DNA of 8,295 bases, from assembly GCA_016839845.1 (NCBI GenBank), contig JAEOTL010000359.1, forward strand, positions 1-8,295, written 5' to 3'. The DNA is from Promethearchaeota archaeon. GTDB lineage: Archaea > Asgardarchaeota > Lokiarchaeia > Sigynarchaeales > SOKP01. The notes below the pieces were generated by a model, which saw only the letters and a program-made list of their open reading frames with translations, was not told the DNA's origin and did not search any database. Below are positions 1 to 8,000 of this stretch, in pieces. Position numbers and translations under genes: made by a program. Position 1 is the first letter of the stretch; every line of letters begins with the position of its first letter.

Positions 1-3000
1 CTTCCCTTATCTATATTAATGGTGATCCCCGTCCAAACTCCAAGATTATAATCCCATCCTGCGTGGTTAGATGTGTTAAATACTCGATTGACCCCAAAGG
101 GATCTAAAATGTTTAAATTTATATCAGACGCATTAACATTCCACGAAATATTATATAAATTCAACGTAATCTGTGTTAAATTCCAATTCGTGTTAATATC
201 TGGAAGATAGAACCTTAAACTATGATCTATACTTTGAAAAATACTCATTTCCGTAGTAACACTCTCAGAAATCTCCCCATAAGCTTTAACCGATACGTCT
301 AAACTCTCTGACCAATAAACTGATTGTATTGAGTCATCATTTTGAGATTGATTTAGAATTAAAATATTTTCCAGAACACTCAATTGAAGAAGCATCTCTT
401 GAGGTATAGAATATCCCGATTTTTGAGCTGACACAAATATTAGGTAAGTTATACCACTCTCTAGATGTTCTGTATTGATAAGTGAATAGTGAGTTCCAAT
501 ATAATCACCCTCAATGCCTAATTTTCCAGAATGAATAAGTTCTGCACCTTTAAATATTTCATATGACATTAAATCGCTATAAGTAGGTCCTAATAAATGT
601 TCCGCTCCTACAGCTTTACTGACGTTAAATAACATCCTTAGTTTCAGTTGAGAGCCGTATTTTACAGAAATATAATCATTTGGGTTTAAAGAAATGAGTT
701 CTGTCTCATAATTTTCCAGTGAAATTTCAATATAAATATTATAACTTTGCGTAGCAGAAACAGTAAAATTTGTTTCTGTAACTAGGCTTTGCGTAATACT
801 CGTCATATTAAATCTTCGTGAAGCTCCAAAAAATTCAATTTCCAAAGAATAGTTTCCATTGATTCCTGAAGAATTCGTCCATCTCAATGTTGCTTTTCCC
901 CCGTTATCAGAAGTCAAGTTTACTATACTTTGACCTGTGTTCAAAGAAGCTAATAACAATTTTAGCCCACTTACTGGTTGTTGGGAAACAAGTGTAAGAA
1001 CTGTGAAGTCTACAGTTGTTAAACTCGCTTTAACTTGAATTGTGGAATTTTTTGCACTTATATCCCCTGATGCGACTGGAATAATTTGAGGAAGATAATT
1101 AGTATCCATATAATAAACAGTGTAATTATATTGGTACGGAAGAGTATCAACCCACCAAAATCGTGCGTGTCCGGTACCATCAATTGTGCAATTTTGAAGT
1201 TCATGGGTGCTATTACCGACAACAATCCACCCCGAATCAACGACAATCCCATCAATATCAACGACTTCAAAGAAATTTGAACTAATATCACAAATTATTT
1301 TGACAGTTTGAAGTGTTTGATTAATTACTATGGCTTCAGTGGTACTATTGACAATTTCGACGTGATTTCCTATGTCTGAGGTTACTGAAGCAGTAAAATT
1401 ATATTCTCCTTGAATGATATTCATGAATAGAGTATTACCATTAGAATCAGTAAGATTACTCCCAATTAAGATTGTTTGATTATATACTGAAATATTTGTG
1501 GAAGGAACTGGGTTCCCAAATAAATCTATTGCATTGACTTGAAGATTACTATACTTTATTCCCGGTTTCCCTTGTTCTTGACCTATGGAATAAAAAGAAT
1601 TAGGATCATATTGGTTATAATATTCTGTTTTAATCCAGCTATTAGAACGGGTTAGGTTCAAAACCCTAACTTCATCTAATAAGCCATCAAAATCGTACGT
1701 AGGATGAGCACATTGAAAATCTAGATTTTGAGTATCAGCTAAACTTAAAATTCCACTTATATCTACCCCTGATCCCACCTCATAACCATCTTTATAAATA
1801 CGAATTAAATCGTTTGTTCTATCAACAATTCCTACGATATATGTCCAGGAATCAAAATCAATACTTGCAGAAGGGCTAGGGCTGTTACTGATACCGTCAT
1901 TAATGTGAAATCTTAGACTATCTCCTGTCGTGGGAGTCGCAAAACAATACCCCGGATCCCATGTACTAGAAGCCCCTTTATAAAGAGGAATTTGCCATGT
2001 ACCTGTACTGGTATCAATATTTATCCACATACTAACCATAAAACTCTCCGTACTAACATCAAGATGCTCATCGGCAGGATCTCCCACATTGAAAGTACCA
2101 TCAGTTCCATAATTATAAGCATTGCTAATTTGACCGGTAGACGGGCGAATAACGGTTCCGGTTACTAGACCATTTTCACTGTAAGAAGTAGAATCTAGGG
2201 TAAACCCACTTGGTTCTGCAAGATGCCACACTCCTTTATATGAACCATCCCATACACCAGTAGGATTTTCTCGAGAACTCATAGTAGAATTCCCATAATA
2301 CATTCGAATATGGGTATCTAGTGCAGTTGAGAGTTCTGGAATTCGCACCCAGACAACTAATTCTGCGTGTGTTCCATTATAGTTTCGGTTAAATACTTCA
2401 ATTTCATGATCTAGCCAACTAGATCCTAAGGCAAAAGCGATGTCATCACCATCTGCTTGTACGTCAACACGTAAATCTTGATCATATATTGAAATTAGCA
2501 AAGGAAAATTAGAATGATATCCTGATCCATAGACAAGAAAACTATTAATTGTTATTTCTTTATAATGATTAAAATGACTAGCATCTAAAGGGGCATTCTC
2601 ATCAACTTTAATGCCATTACCAACAGAATAAAAGCTACTCGGATCATTTTGATTATTATATTCTGTAGCAATCCATTCTGCGGAACGTGCAACGTTAGAA
2701 ATCCGTGTTTCATCTATAGATCCTCTATAATAATCGCTATCTCCTCCATTACTAGCTAAATGTACTGTCCATAACCCAGAATTTGGTGTTATAGCTCCAG
2801 TTTTCGAGTCTACTAAAGAGTCATTTACATAGACCTTTACAATACTATTTGTAACACTCCAAGTCATTACTACATATATCCACTCATTTTGAGGAATATC
2901 TGCTGGTACTCTAGCAACAGTAGTCGTCCCACTAGAACCTTGATGCCTATATTCCCACTCATAATTATTGTCATATCTAAATCTGATCTTATTTGAAGAA

Positions 3001-4892
3001 TCTAGATTGAAGCATTTAACCGTCAAATGTTCTGTTTGAATGTCCCCAAATTTCCTTAAAATCCAAACCGATATACTTCCCTCAGTTGTACTAAAATCTA
3101 TTGAATCATCCCAATTTCCAAAACCAATTGTGTCATCAATCCCATCAAAATCGATACCCCCGTTAATTCTTCCCACAATTTGATCATCAGAAGTCATTGA
3201 ACCTGAAGAGGTTCCATCCTTGTTATTTGAAGTCGAATCATAAATAGTTCCTGTTGGATCTTCTGATAAATGCCATACAGCTTTATAATTAGAATCCCAT
3301 ACACCTGAAGGATTTTCTTGATTTTCCATGGTAGAATTACCATAGTACATATAAATGTCTGTATCCTTTGAATGTGATAGAACTGGAATAGAGACCCAAG
3401 CTAATAAATGAGCATGAGTACTATTATAATTCTGATTAAAAAATTCAATTTCATGAAATAACCATGACGTGCCATTATTAAAAGCTATATCATCACCATC
3501 GGATTGGGCATAATCATGCAAATCTGAATCAAAAATTGAAATTAGTACGGGGAAATTAAAAAGATTATTTGATCCTGAAACTTTTGTGTGGTCAATCGTT
3601 ATTTCTTTAAAATATTCAAAATCATTTATCGATGGTATAAAATCCTTAACTTCACTACCAACATTATAAAAGGAAATAGGATTTAATTGATTATTATATT
3701 CTGTTTTAATCCAATCTGCGCTTTTAGCGACACTTGAGATACGGACTTCATCCATCTTACCATCAAACGTGTAAGAAGTGGTGGGGCTACTACGACCATT
3801 CAACCTGAAATTTTGATTATTTGATATGTAATCTATATCACCTATTGTTCCTGTTCTGCCTGATGTCTCATCTGAACCATCTAAATAAACTCTACAACCT
3901 GCACTATTATCCTCATCCCATGTTACCACAACATATTTCCATCCTTGATCTAAGCAACCATTAGTCCCATCTACATTATATTCTGGACCATTAGAAGATA
4001 TTTCATAAAATGGTATTCCAAGGTTGTCATCATACATTTGAATAGAATATCCTTGGGATGATGATGCACCACCAGCTCTTTTACTGACAATAAAAGCAGA
4101 ATAATAGTAAAAATAATCTAAATCAATCCAAAAGCTAATAGAAAAGTCGTCTCCTTCTCCAAAATCAAGGTGCCCGTCTGCGGGATCTCCCATATTTACG
4201 GTACCCACTGTGTCTCTACTAAATAAATAAGAAGGACCTATTTTTCCCGATACTCCTTGGCTGAGACCTCCTGATGGGATTCCATCAACCCCATAGGATG
4301 TAGAATCTTTTGCATTGCCACTCAATTCTGATAAATGCCACACCCCTAAATAATTATCATCCCATACTCCTGTTGGATTCTCTCGGGAATCAATATAAGG
4401 ATTTCCATAATACATACGAATTACAGTATCAATTGATGGTGATAGAATCGGGACCTGAACCCATGCAACTAATTGGGCATGGGTACTATTATAATTTTGA
4501 TTATATAATTCAATCTCGTAATCTAACCATTCAAAATCGAGTGCAAAAGCAACATCATCGCCATCAATTTGAGTATTATCATGAAGATCCGAATCGAAAA
4601 TTGATATCAGTACGGGAAAATCAATGAGATTAACTGCTCCAGAAACTTTTGTATGATCTATTGTTATTTCTTTATAAAATTTATAATCATTAGCATTATT
4701 CGGATGATTTGAAGAAATAATAGGATTTTTAGCGTCGGGAATTTTCTCACTAGACTCTTTATCATTGTTGTGATTAAACATCATAAATAAAGGAGTGTTA
4801 AAAATTAAGGGAAGAATTATTACAATTAGCAGAAAACCAATTGATTTGGTTCGATTTTTATGTCTTTTGAAATTTTTTTTAATAATTGTCAT
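1..4892 (-). CDS. Giant surface protein with three DUF2341-LamG modules (gene A, 3' end beyond left edge)
   Basis: The reading frame is open for 1630 codons from the ATG at 4892-4890 to the left edge; I translated it throughout and met no stop or frameshift. The ATG is the first start codon after an in-frame TGA at 4920-4922. Residues 1-16 are rich in Lys/Arg, and residues 17-39 are hydrophobic (SIGFLLIVIILPLIF), fitting an export signal or signal anchor. Residues 72-412, 427-758 and 776-1104 are three tandem modules, each a DUF2341-like part followed by a LamG/concanavalin-A-like part. Residues 1115-1175 resemble a carboxypeptidase-regulatory-like domain (DLFGNPVP, then DSNGNT, then GEYNFTASV). 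Residues 1195-1560 look like further beta-sandwich domains. Residues 1563-1630 match gene B. About 29 N-X-S/T sequons are present, 21 of them after residue 1110, as expected of a glycosylated archaeal surface protein. By analogy to gene B it probably ends with a membrane helix and cytosolic tail outside the window. The likely role is glycan or surface recognition (inferred); no catalytic motif was seen. Confidence 0.9.
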   Translation of the reverse strand, partial: MTIIKKNFKRHKNRTKSIGFLLIVIILPLIFNTPLFMMFNHNNDKESSEKIPDAKNPIISSNHPNNANDYKFYKEITIDHTKVSGAVNLIDFPVLISIFDSDLHDNTQIDGDDVAFALDFEWLDYEIELYNQNYNSTHAQLVAWVQVPILSPSIDTVIRMYYGNPYIDSRENPTGVWDDNYLGVWHLSELSGNAKDSTSYGVDGIPSGGLSQGVSGKIGPSYLFSRDTVGTVNMGDPADGHLDFGEGDDFSISFWIDLDYFYYYSAFIVSKRAGGASSSQGYSIQMYDDNLGIPFYEISSNGPEYNVDGTNGCLDQGWKYVVVTWDEDNSAGCRVYLDGSDETSGRTGTIGDIDYISNNQNFRLNGRSSPTTSYTFDGKMDEVRISSVAKSADWIKTEYNNQLNPISFYNVGSEVKDFIPSINDFEYFKEITIDHTKVSGSNNLFNFPVLISIFDSDLHDYAQSDGDDIAFNNGTSWLFHEIEFFNQNYNSTHAHLLAWVSIPVLSHSKDTDIYMYYGNSTMENQENPSGVWDSNYKAVWHLSEDPTGTIYDSTSNNKDGTSSGSMTSDDQIVGRINGGIDFDGIDDTIGFGNWDDSIDFSTTEGSISVWILRKFGDIQTEHLTVKCFNLDSSNKIRFRYDNNYEWEYRHQGSSGTTTVARVPADIPQNEWIYVVMTWSVTNSIVKVYVNDSLVDSKTGAITPNSGLWTVHLASNGGDSDYYRGSIDETRISNVARSAEWIATEYNNQNDPSSFYSVGNGIKVDENAPLDASHFNHYKEITINSFLVYGSGYHSNFPLLISIYDQDLRVDVQADGDDIAFALGSSWLDHEIEVFNRNYNGTHAELVVWVRIPELSTALDTHIRMYYGNSTMSSRENPTGVWDGSYKGVWHLAEPSGFTLDSTSYSENGLVTGTVIRPSTGQISNAYNYGTDGTFNVGDPADEHLDVSTESFMVSMWINIDTSTGTWQIPLYKGASSTWDPGYCFATPTTGDSLRFHINDGISNSPSPSASIDFDSWTYIVGIVDRTNDLIRIYKDGYEVGSGVDISGILSLADTQNLDFQCAHPTYDFDGLLDEVRVLNLTRSNSWIKTEYYNQYDPNSFYSIGQEQGKPGIKYSNLQVNAIDLFGNPVPSTNISVYNQTILIGSNLTDSNGNTLFMNIIQGEYNFTASVTSDIGNHVEIVNSTTEAIVINQTLQTVKIICDISSNFFEVVDIDGIVVDSGWIVVGNSTHELQNCTIDGTGHARFWWVDTLPYQYNYTVYYMDTNYLPQIIPVASGDISAKNSTIQVKASLTTVDFTVLTLVSQQPVSGLKLLLASLNTGQSIVNLTSDNGGKATLRWTNSSGINGNYSLEIEFFGASRRFNMTSITQSLVTETNFTVSATQSYNIYIEISLENYETELISLNPNDYISVKYGSQLKLRMLFNVSKAVGAEHLLGPTYSDLMSYEIFKGAELIHSGKLGIEGDYIGTHYSLINTEHLESGITYLIFVSAQKSGYSIPQEMLLQLSVLENILILNQSQNDDSIQSVYWSESLDVSVKAYGEISESVTTEMSIFQSIDHSLRFYLPDINTNWNLTQITLNLYNISWNVNASDINLNILDPFGVNRVFNTSNHAGWDYNLGVWTGITINIDKG
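3..206 (-). repeat. Paralogous block, copy in gene A
   Basis: These are codons 1563-1630 of gene A (LPDINTNWNLTQ to TGITINIDKG). They align without gaps to 8091-8294 in gene B: 54 of 68 residues and about 164 of 204 bases agree by hand count. Shared landmarks are NISWNVNA, ILDPFGVN and SNHAGWDYNLGVWTGIT. The homology very likely continues past the left edge. Confidence 0.95.
1581..2567 (-). repeat. Module 3 of gene A: DUF2341 + LamG-like
   Basis: This covers residues 776-1104. The DUF2341-like part is the most divergent: HYKEITINSFLVYGSG, FPLLISIYDQDLR, ADGDDIAFAL, NRNYNGTHA. The LamG-like part matches module 1 better than module 2: SRENPTGVWD, GVWHLAE, DSTSY, NVGDPADEHLD, then VSMWINIDTS, WTYIVGIVD, IYKDG and FDGLLDEVRVLNLTRS. 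It closes with WIKTEYYNQ and SFYSIG. Confidence 0.85.
2619..3614 (-). repeat. Module 2 of gene A: DUF2341 + LamG-like
   Basis: This covers residues 427-758. The DUF2341-like part is nearly that of module 1: ITIDHTKVSG, FPVLISIFDSDLHD and NQNYNSTHA are identical between the two. The LamG-like part is the most divergent of the three. It has GGIDFDGIDDTIGFG in place of the NMGDPADGHLD stretch, then SISVWILRKFGD, WIYVVMTW and VYVNDS. It ends with YRGSIDETRISNVARSAEW, TEYNNQ and SFYSVG. Confidence 0.85.
3657..4679 (-). repeat. Module 1 of gene A: DUF2341 + LamG-like
   Basis: This covers residues 72-412. The DUF2341-like part has FYKEITIDHTKVSG, FPVLISIFDSDLHD (92-105), IDGDDVAF, NQNYNSTHA and RMYYGN. 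The LamG-like part starts at GVWHLSE (about 183-189) and includes DSTSY, NMGDPADGHLDF, SISFWIDLD, KYVVVTWD and VYLDG. It closes with FDGKMDEVRIS, WIKTEYNNQ and SFYNVG. This order is typical of DUF2341 domains followed by Laminin_G_3-type lectin folds in prokaryotic surface proteins. Cys313 and Cys333 could pair, but this is not testable here. Confidence 0.85.
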
Positions 4893-5018
4893 ATTATACC
4901 ACTGAGATTGATATTTATGTCAAACCTTCTTAAAAAACAATAGATAATTTGAGTATTTATTTTTAGAGGAATTTATCAATTTAAGAAAAAAAAAGAATAC
5001 AAATTTTCAAATCCCTTT
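4893..5018 (-). promoter_or_regulatory. Intergenic gap with probable archaeal promoter of gene A
   Basis: This 126-base gap lies between the stop of gene B and the ATG of gene A. On the minus strand an A/T-only stretch (AAAAATAAATA, 4954-4964) sits 62-72 bases before the ATG and is a candidate TATA box. That would place the transcript start near 4930 and give a leader of roughly 35-40 bases. No convincing purine-rich BRE is seen just upstream. The only Shine-Dalgarno-like string is a weak GTGG at 4899-4902, six bases before the ATG. AT-rich gaps produce TATA-like strings by chance, so the exact box is uncertain. Confidence 0.35.
4983..4997 (-). terminator. T-rich terminator of gene B
   Basis: On the minus strand, 21 bases after the stop codon of gene B, the sequence reads TTCTTTTTTTTTCTT with an unbroken run of nine T (4986-4994). 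I see no stable hairpin before it. Oligo-T tracts without hairpins are the usual intrinsic termination signal in archaea. Confidence 0.5.
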
Positions 5019-8000
5019 TTATTGTTCTTCTGATTTTAGGTTATAATAGGCTTCTTCAAGTATGTTAAGATATTGGATTAGTACTTTGTCGGATTTAGAC
5101 TTTTGGTCATTTAATACCTTAATTGCATTTAATAGGTATTTTGGAAAAATCAGATTCACGCGAAAGTCAGTAAGGAGGGTATAATATTCTACTCCATTCT
5201 CATCTTTGAAGACTCTGATCATATTTGTATCCCATAACTTTCTCAATACACCATAAATATCACTAACGCCTTTATTTTTTAATTTCTCAAAATCTTTCAT
5301 CGTAACTATTGCTGTTCTTAACAATCGTACTGTTTCGTACACTTCAGGATCAATTAAATTATCAAGAAGCTTAATCGTATCTTCTTCCGTTGGATAATAT
5401 ACGTTGAAGAATTTCTGAACTTCATCTTGATATTGTTTAATTAATGTTGTTGGTAATCCATAACTCGCAGGATCTTTAAATAAACTATCTGGTGGTACCC
5501 GGATCATGAAAATATCCTTTGTAAGAAAGATTAACTCGGACGGAATTCCTTTTACCGAAGCCACCTTAATTAAGTCAATCTTAACAAGCTCAGCTAGTAT
5601 TGCTTCCAAGTCAATTATCCCTTCTAATTCTCTATCTCTCACCCAGATTATCAATTCTGACTTAGTTATTACCCCATAATCTCTTAAAGTATTGATAATC
5701 ATTTGTTTGACAGAATCCTGATAGTAAAAGATAAGATTTTGCTCAAAAGAAAGAGATGGAAAAACTGACAAACGCTGAAAGAATGAAGGAATCATTTCAA
5801 GGTAAATTTCATCTTCAAGGTTTTGTAAAATTAACTGGGCTACGTTTGACATTGCTCCTTCATATATATCAGGATCATCCTCCTCACTTAAGATTAAGAT
5901 AATATAATAACCTGTATCGGGACCAGTATAGTATGATAAGACGTTTAAGTTCCCCCTTATTAAAGTAATTAACCCTTTTTCCCCACTATATTCATGAGTT
6001 CCATAGATTTGCATTAATGTTTTGTCAGACAAATTTGCATCTTCTGGATATTTTGCTAAGAGATCTACTCCTACTCTTTCATCCCATTTCATCAACATCA
6101 GTCCCAATGGTTTGAGACCATGAGCTTCCTGAGATTCAAGGTATTTTTTTTCAGGTAACTTCTTACTTTTTTTGATTTCAATACCAAGAATATCTCCCAT
6201 CGAAAGACCAATATTACTCCATTTATCTCTCACTATCTCCCCCACATAAACTTCTTTAGGGGAATATAACAACGATTCTGACACTTCTTTACCATCTTTA
6301 ATTTCTTTTTTCATCTCTCTTACGTTTTTGACGAAAGCAGGAATTTTCGCATTTTTAATGACTCGATATCCGACCAAGCTCCCCACAACAGCAAGAATAG
6401 CAAAAATGATTATCAAAAAGTAAAAAGTTGGCATACCAGGGAAAATTTCTTCCATTTCAACTATGATTGTAATGAAAAACTGTTCTGAGAAATAATCTTC
6501 TCTGGTAATATTAATAATTCCTGTAAAGGTTTTTGAAGAGAAAAATGTATCCACATCATCAGTCTGGAAATTATACCTGTATGTACCATTAACATAATCA
6601 AAAATATAGACATTCCCTTTAATTGTAAGGATTACAGTAGCATTTAATAACGGAATGCCTCCTCTTGTTGGATCAGTTAAGTTTACTTGGATTAAAACAT
6701 CTCTCCCTTTTAATACGTTCAATCGATTGTCTTTAAAATTATTACTTAAAGAATATGAAAGAAAACGGGTCTTAATTGTGAGAAGAATCATGGCATTCTT
6801 ATATTCATAATTCTCTTTCTCTAAGTTCACAATTAATAAATAGTCTCCAACATCTCTCGTCTCAGAATCGAAATCTAATATAAGGGAACCGTCATCATCT
6901 TGAACTAATGTTCCTGCGCCATCATCAGTAACATTTCCGTGAATATCATATTTTTCCCATATAAAAGATTGGATTGTTAAATCTGTAATTAAATTACCAT
7001 TTAACTCATCTGTGTATAAAAAAGTGAAATTGACTGCGTCTTTAACGTAGATGAATTCAAGTTTTCTAGATATTCTAGAATCTCCATTTACTAGGGTTAA
7101 ACGATTCATTACGATGAAATCCAAATCCCTAAATGCCGTTTTATAATTCTCCTTAAATACTTCTAAATTAATAGTGTAATGGTCTGCATTTATTAGAGAT
7201 GTATCTATTTTTTGTAAGTATTCTCCCAAACTGGGATAATAGTTAACTGTTCCACGAATATCTGGAGATTCTTTTATGAAATATGTTACTGTTCCTAAAG
7301 TTTCATAAGTAGTTTTTCTTGAATAGCTTATTTTATAAGAAAGCGTAAAATTAACTGGTTGATTAGTTTCTATTACGGTTGAATATACACTATCTTTATT
7401 TAGACCGGTTAACGAAACAATTCCTTGTCCTGGGAGGGTATTAACGACGCTATACCTTTGACCTCCTATTGTTATGTTCATTGCAACATCTGAGGGATAA
7501 AAGTATTGAATTTGGTTATTTATGCCATTAATTAATAAGACGGCATAACTTTCATCCCAATTATTATCTGTTAAACCTAATTGATAAAGCCCCCCGTTCG
7601 GTATATCATTTTGTATGTCTGAAATATTTAAGGTTTCCAAATATTGATTTTGGTAGAATTCTTGAACATAGTCAACCTCAATAATCACATCAAAAATAAC
7701 ATTTAATTCACTTTCAATATAAAATACAAATTGATTATTGAGAGGATAGATAATTCTATCATCAATTTGTAATACTCCACTTCCGTTTTCATCTCCAGAA
7801 TCAAGAAAATATTTGAATCCATTAGCAGTAGATATATTTAAATTCGTCAGAGTAGATAGATTTACCTTTTCCCAAGTAGAGGTATTATAACAATTTTCAA
7901 TCAAAAATGTGATATTCTTTATTGCCCACCCTTCAGATTCAGATAAAATAGAAATTGAGTTTGACACGTTATATTTTCGGTATTGAGCACTAATTTCGTC

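Noticed and set aside
1086..1280. Plus-strand 64-codon open frame
   Set aside because: It overlaps gene A on the opposite strand and has no family-like motif.
1058..1291. Minus-strand 77-codon hydrophobic open frame
   Set aside because: It is in a different frame from gene A but inside it, with no start signal of its own. Its hydrophobicity follows from AT-rich codons read out of frame.
4310..4627. Plus-strand open frame of 105 codons antisense to module 1
   Set aside because: It lies fully inside the well-supported frame of gene A, opposite the DUF2341-LamG coding sequence. Its His/Gln/Tyr-rich product looks like an antisense by-product of the repeat.
4893..5018. Small RNA, tRNA or CRISPR in the only intergenic gap
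   Set aside because: I saw no cloverleaf, no regularly spaced repeats and no stable hairpin. The gap is short and AT-rich.
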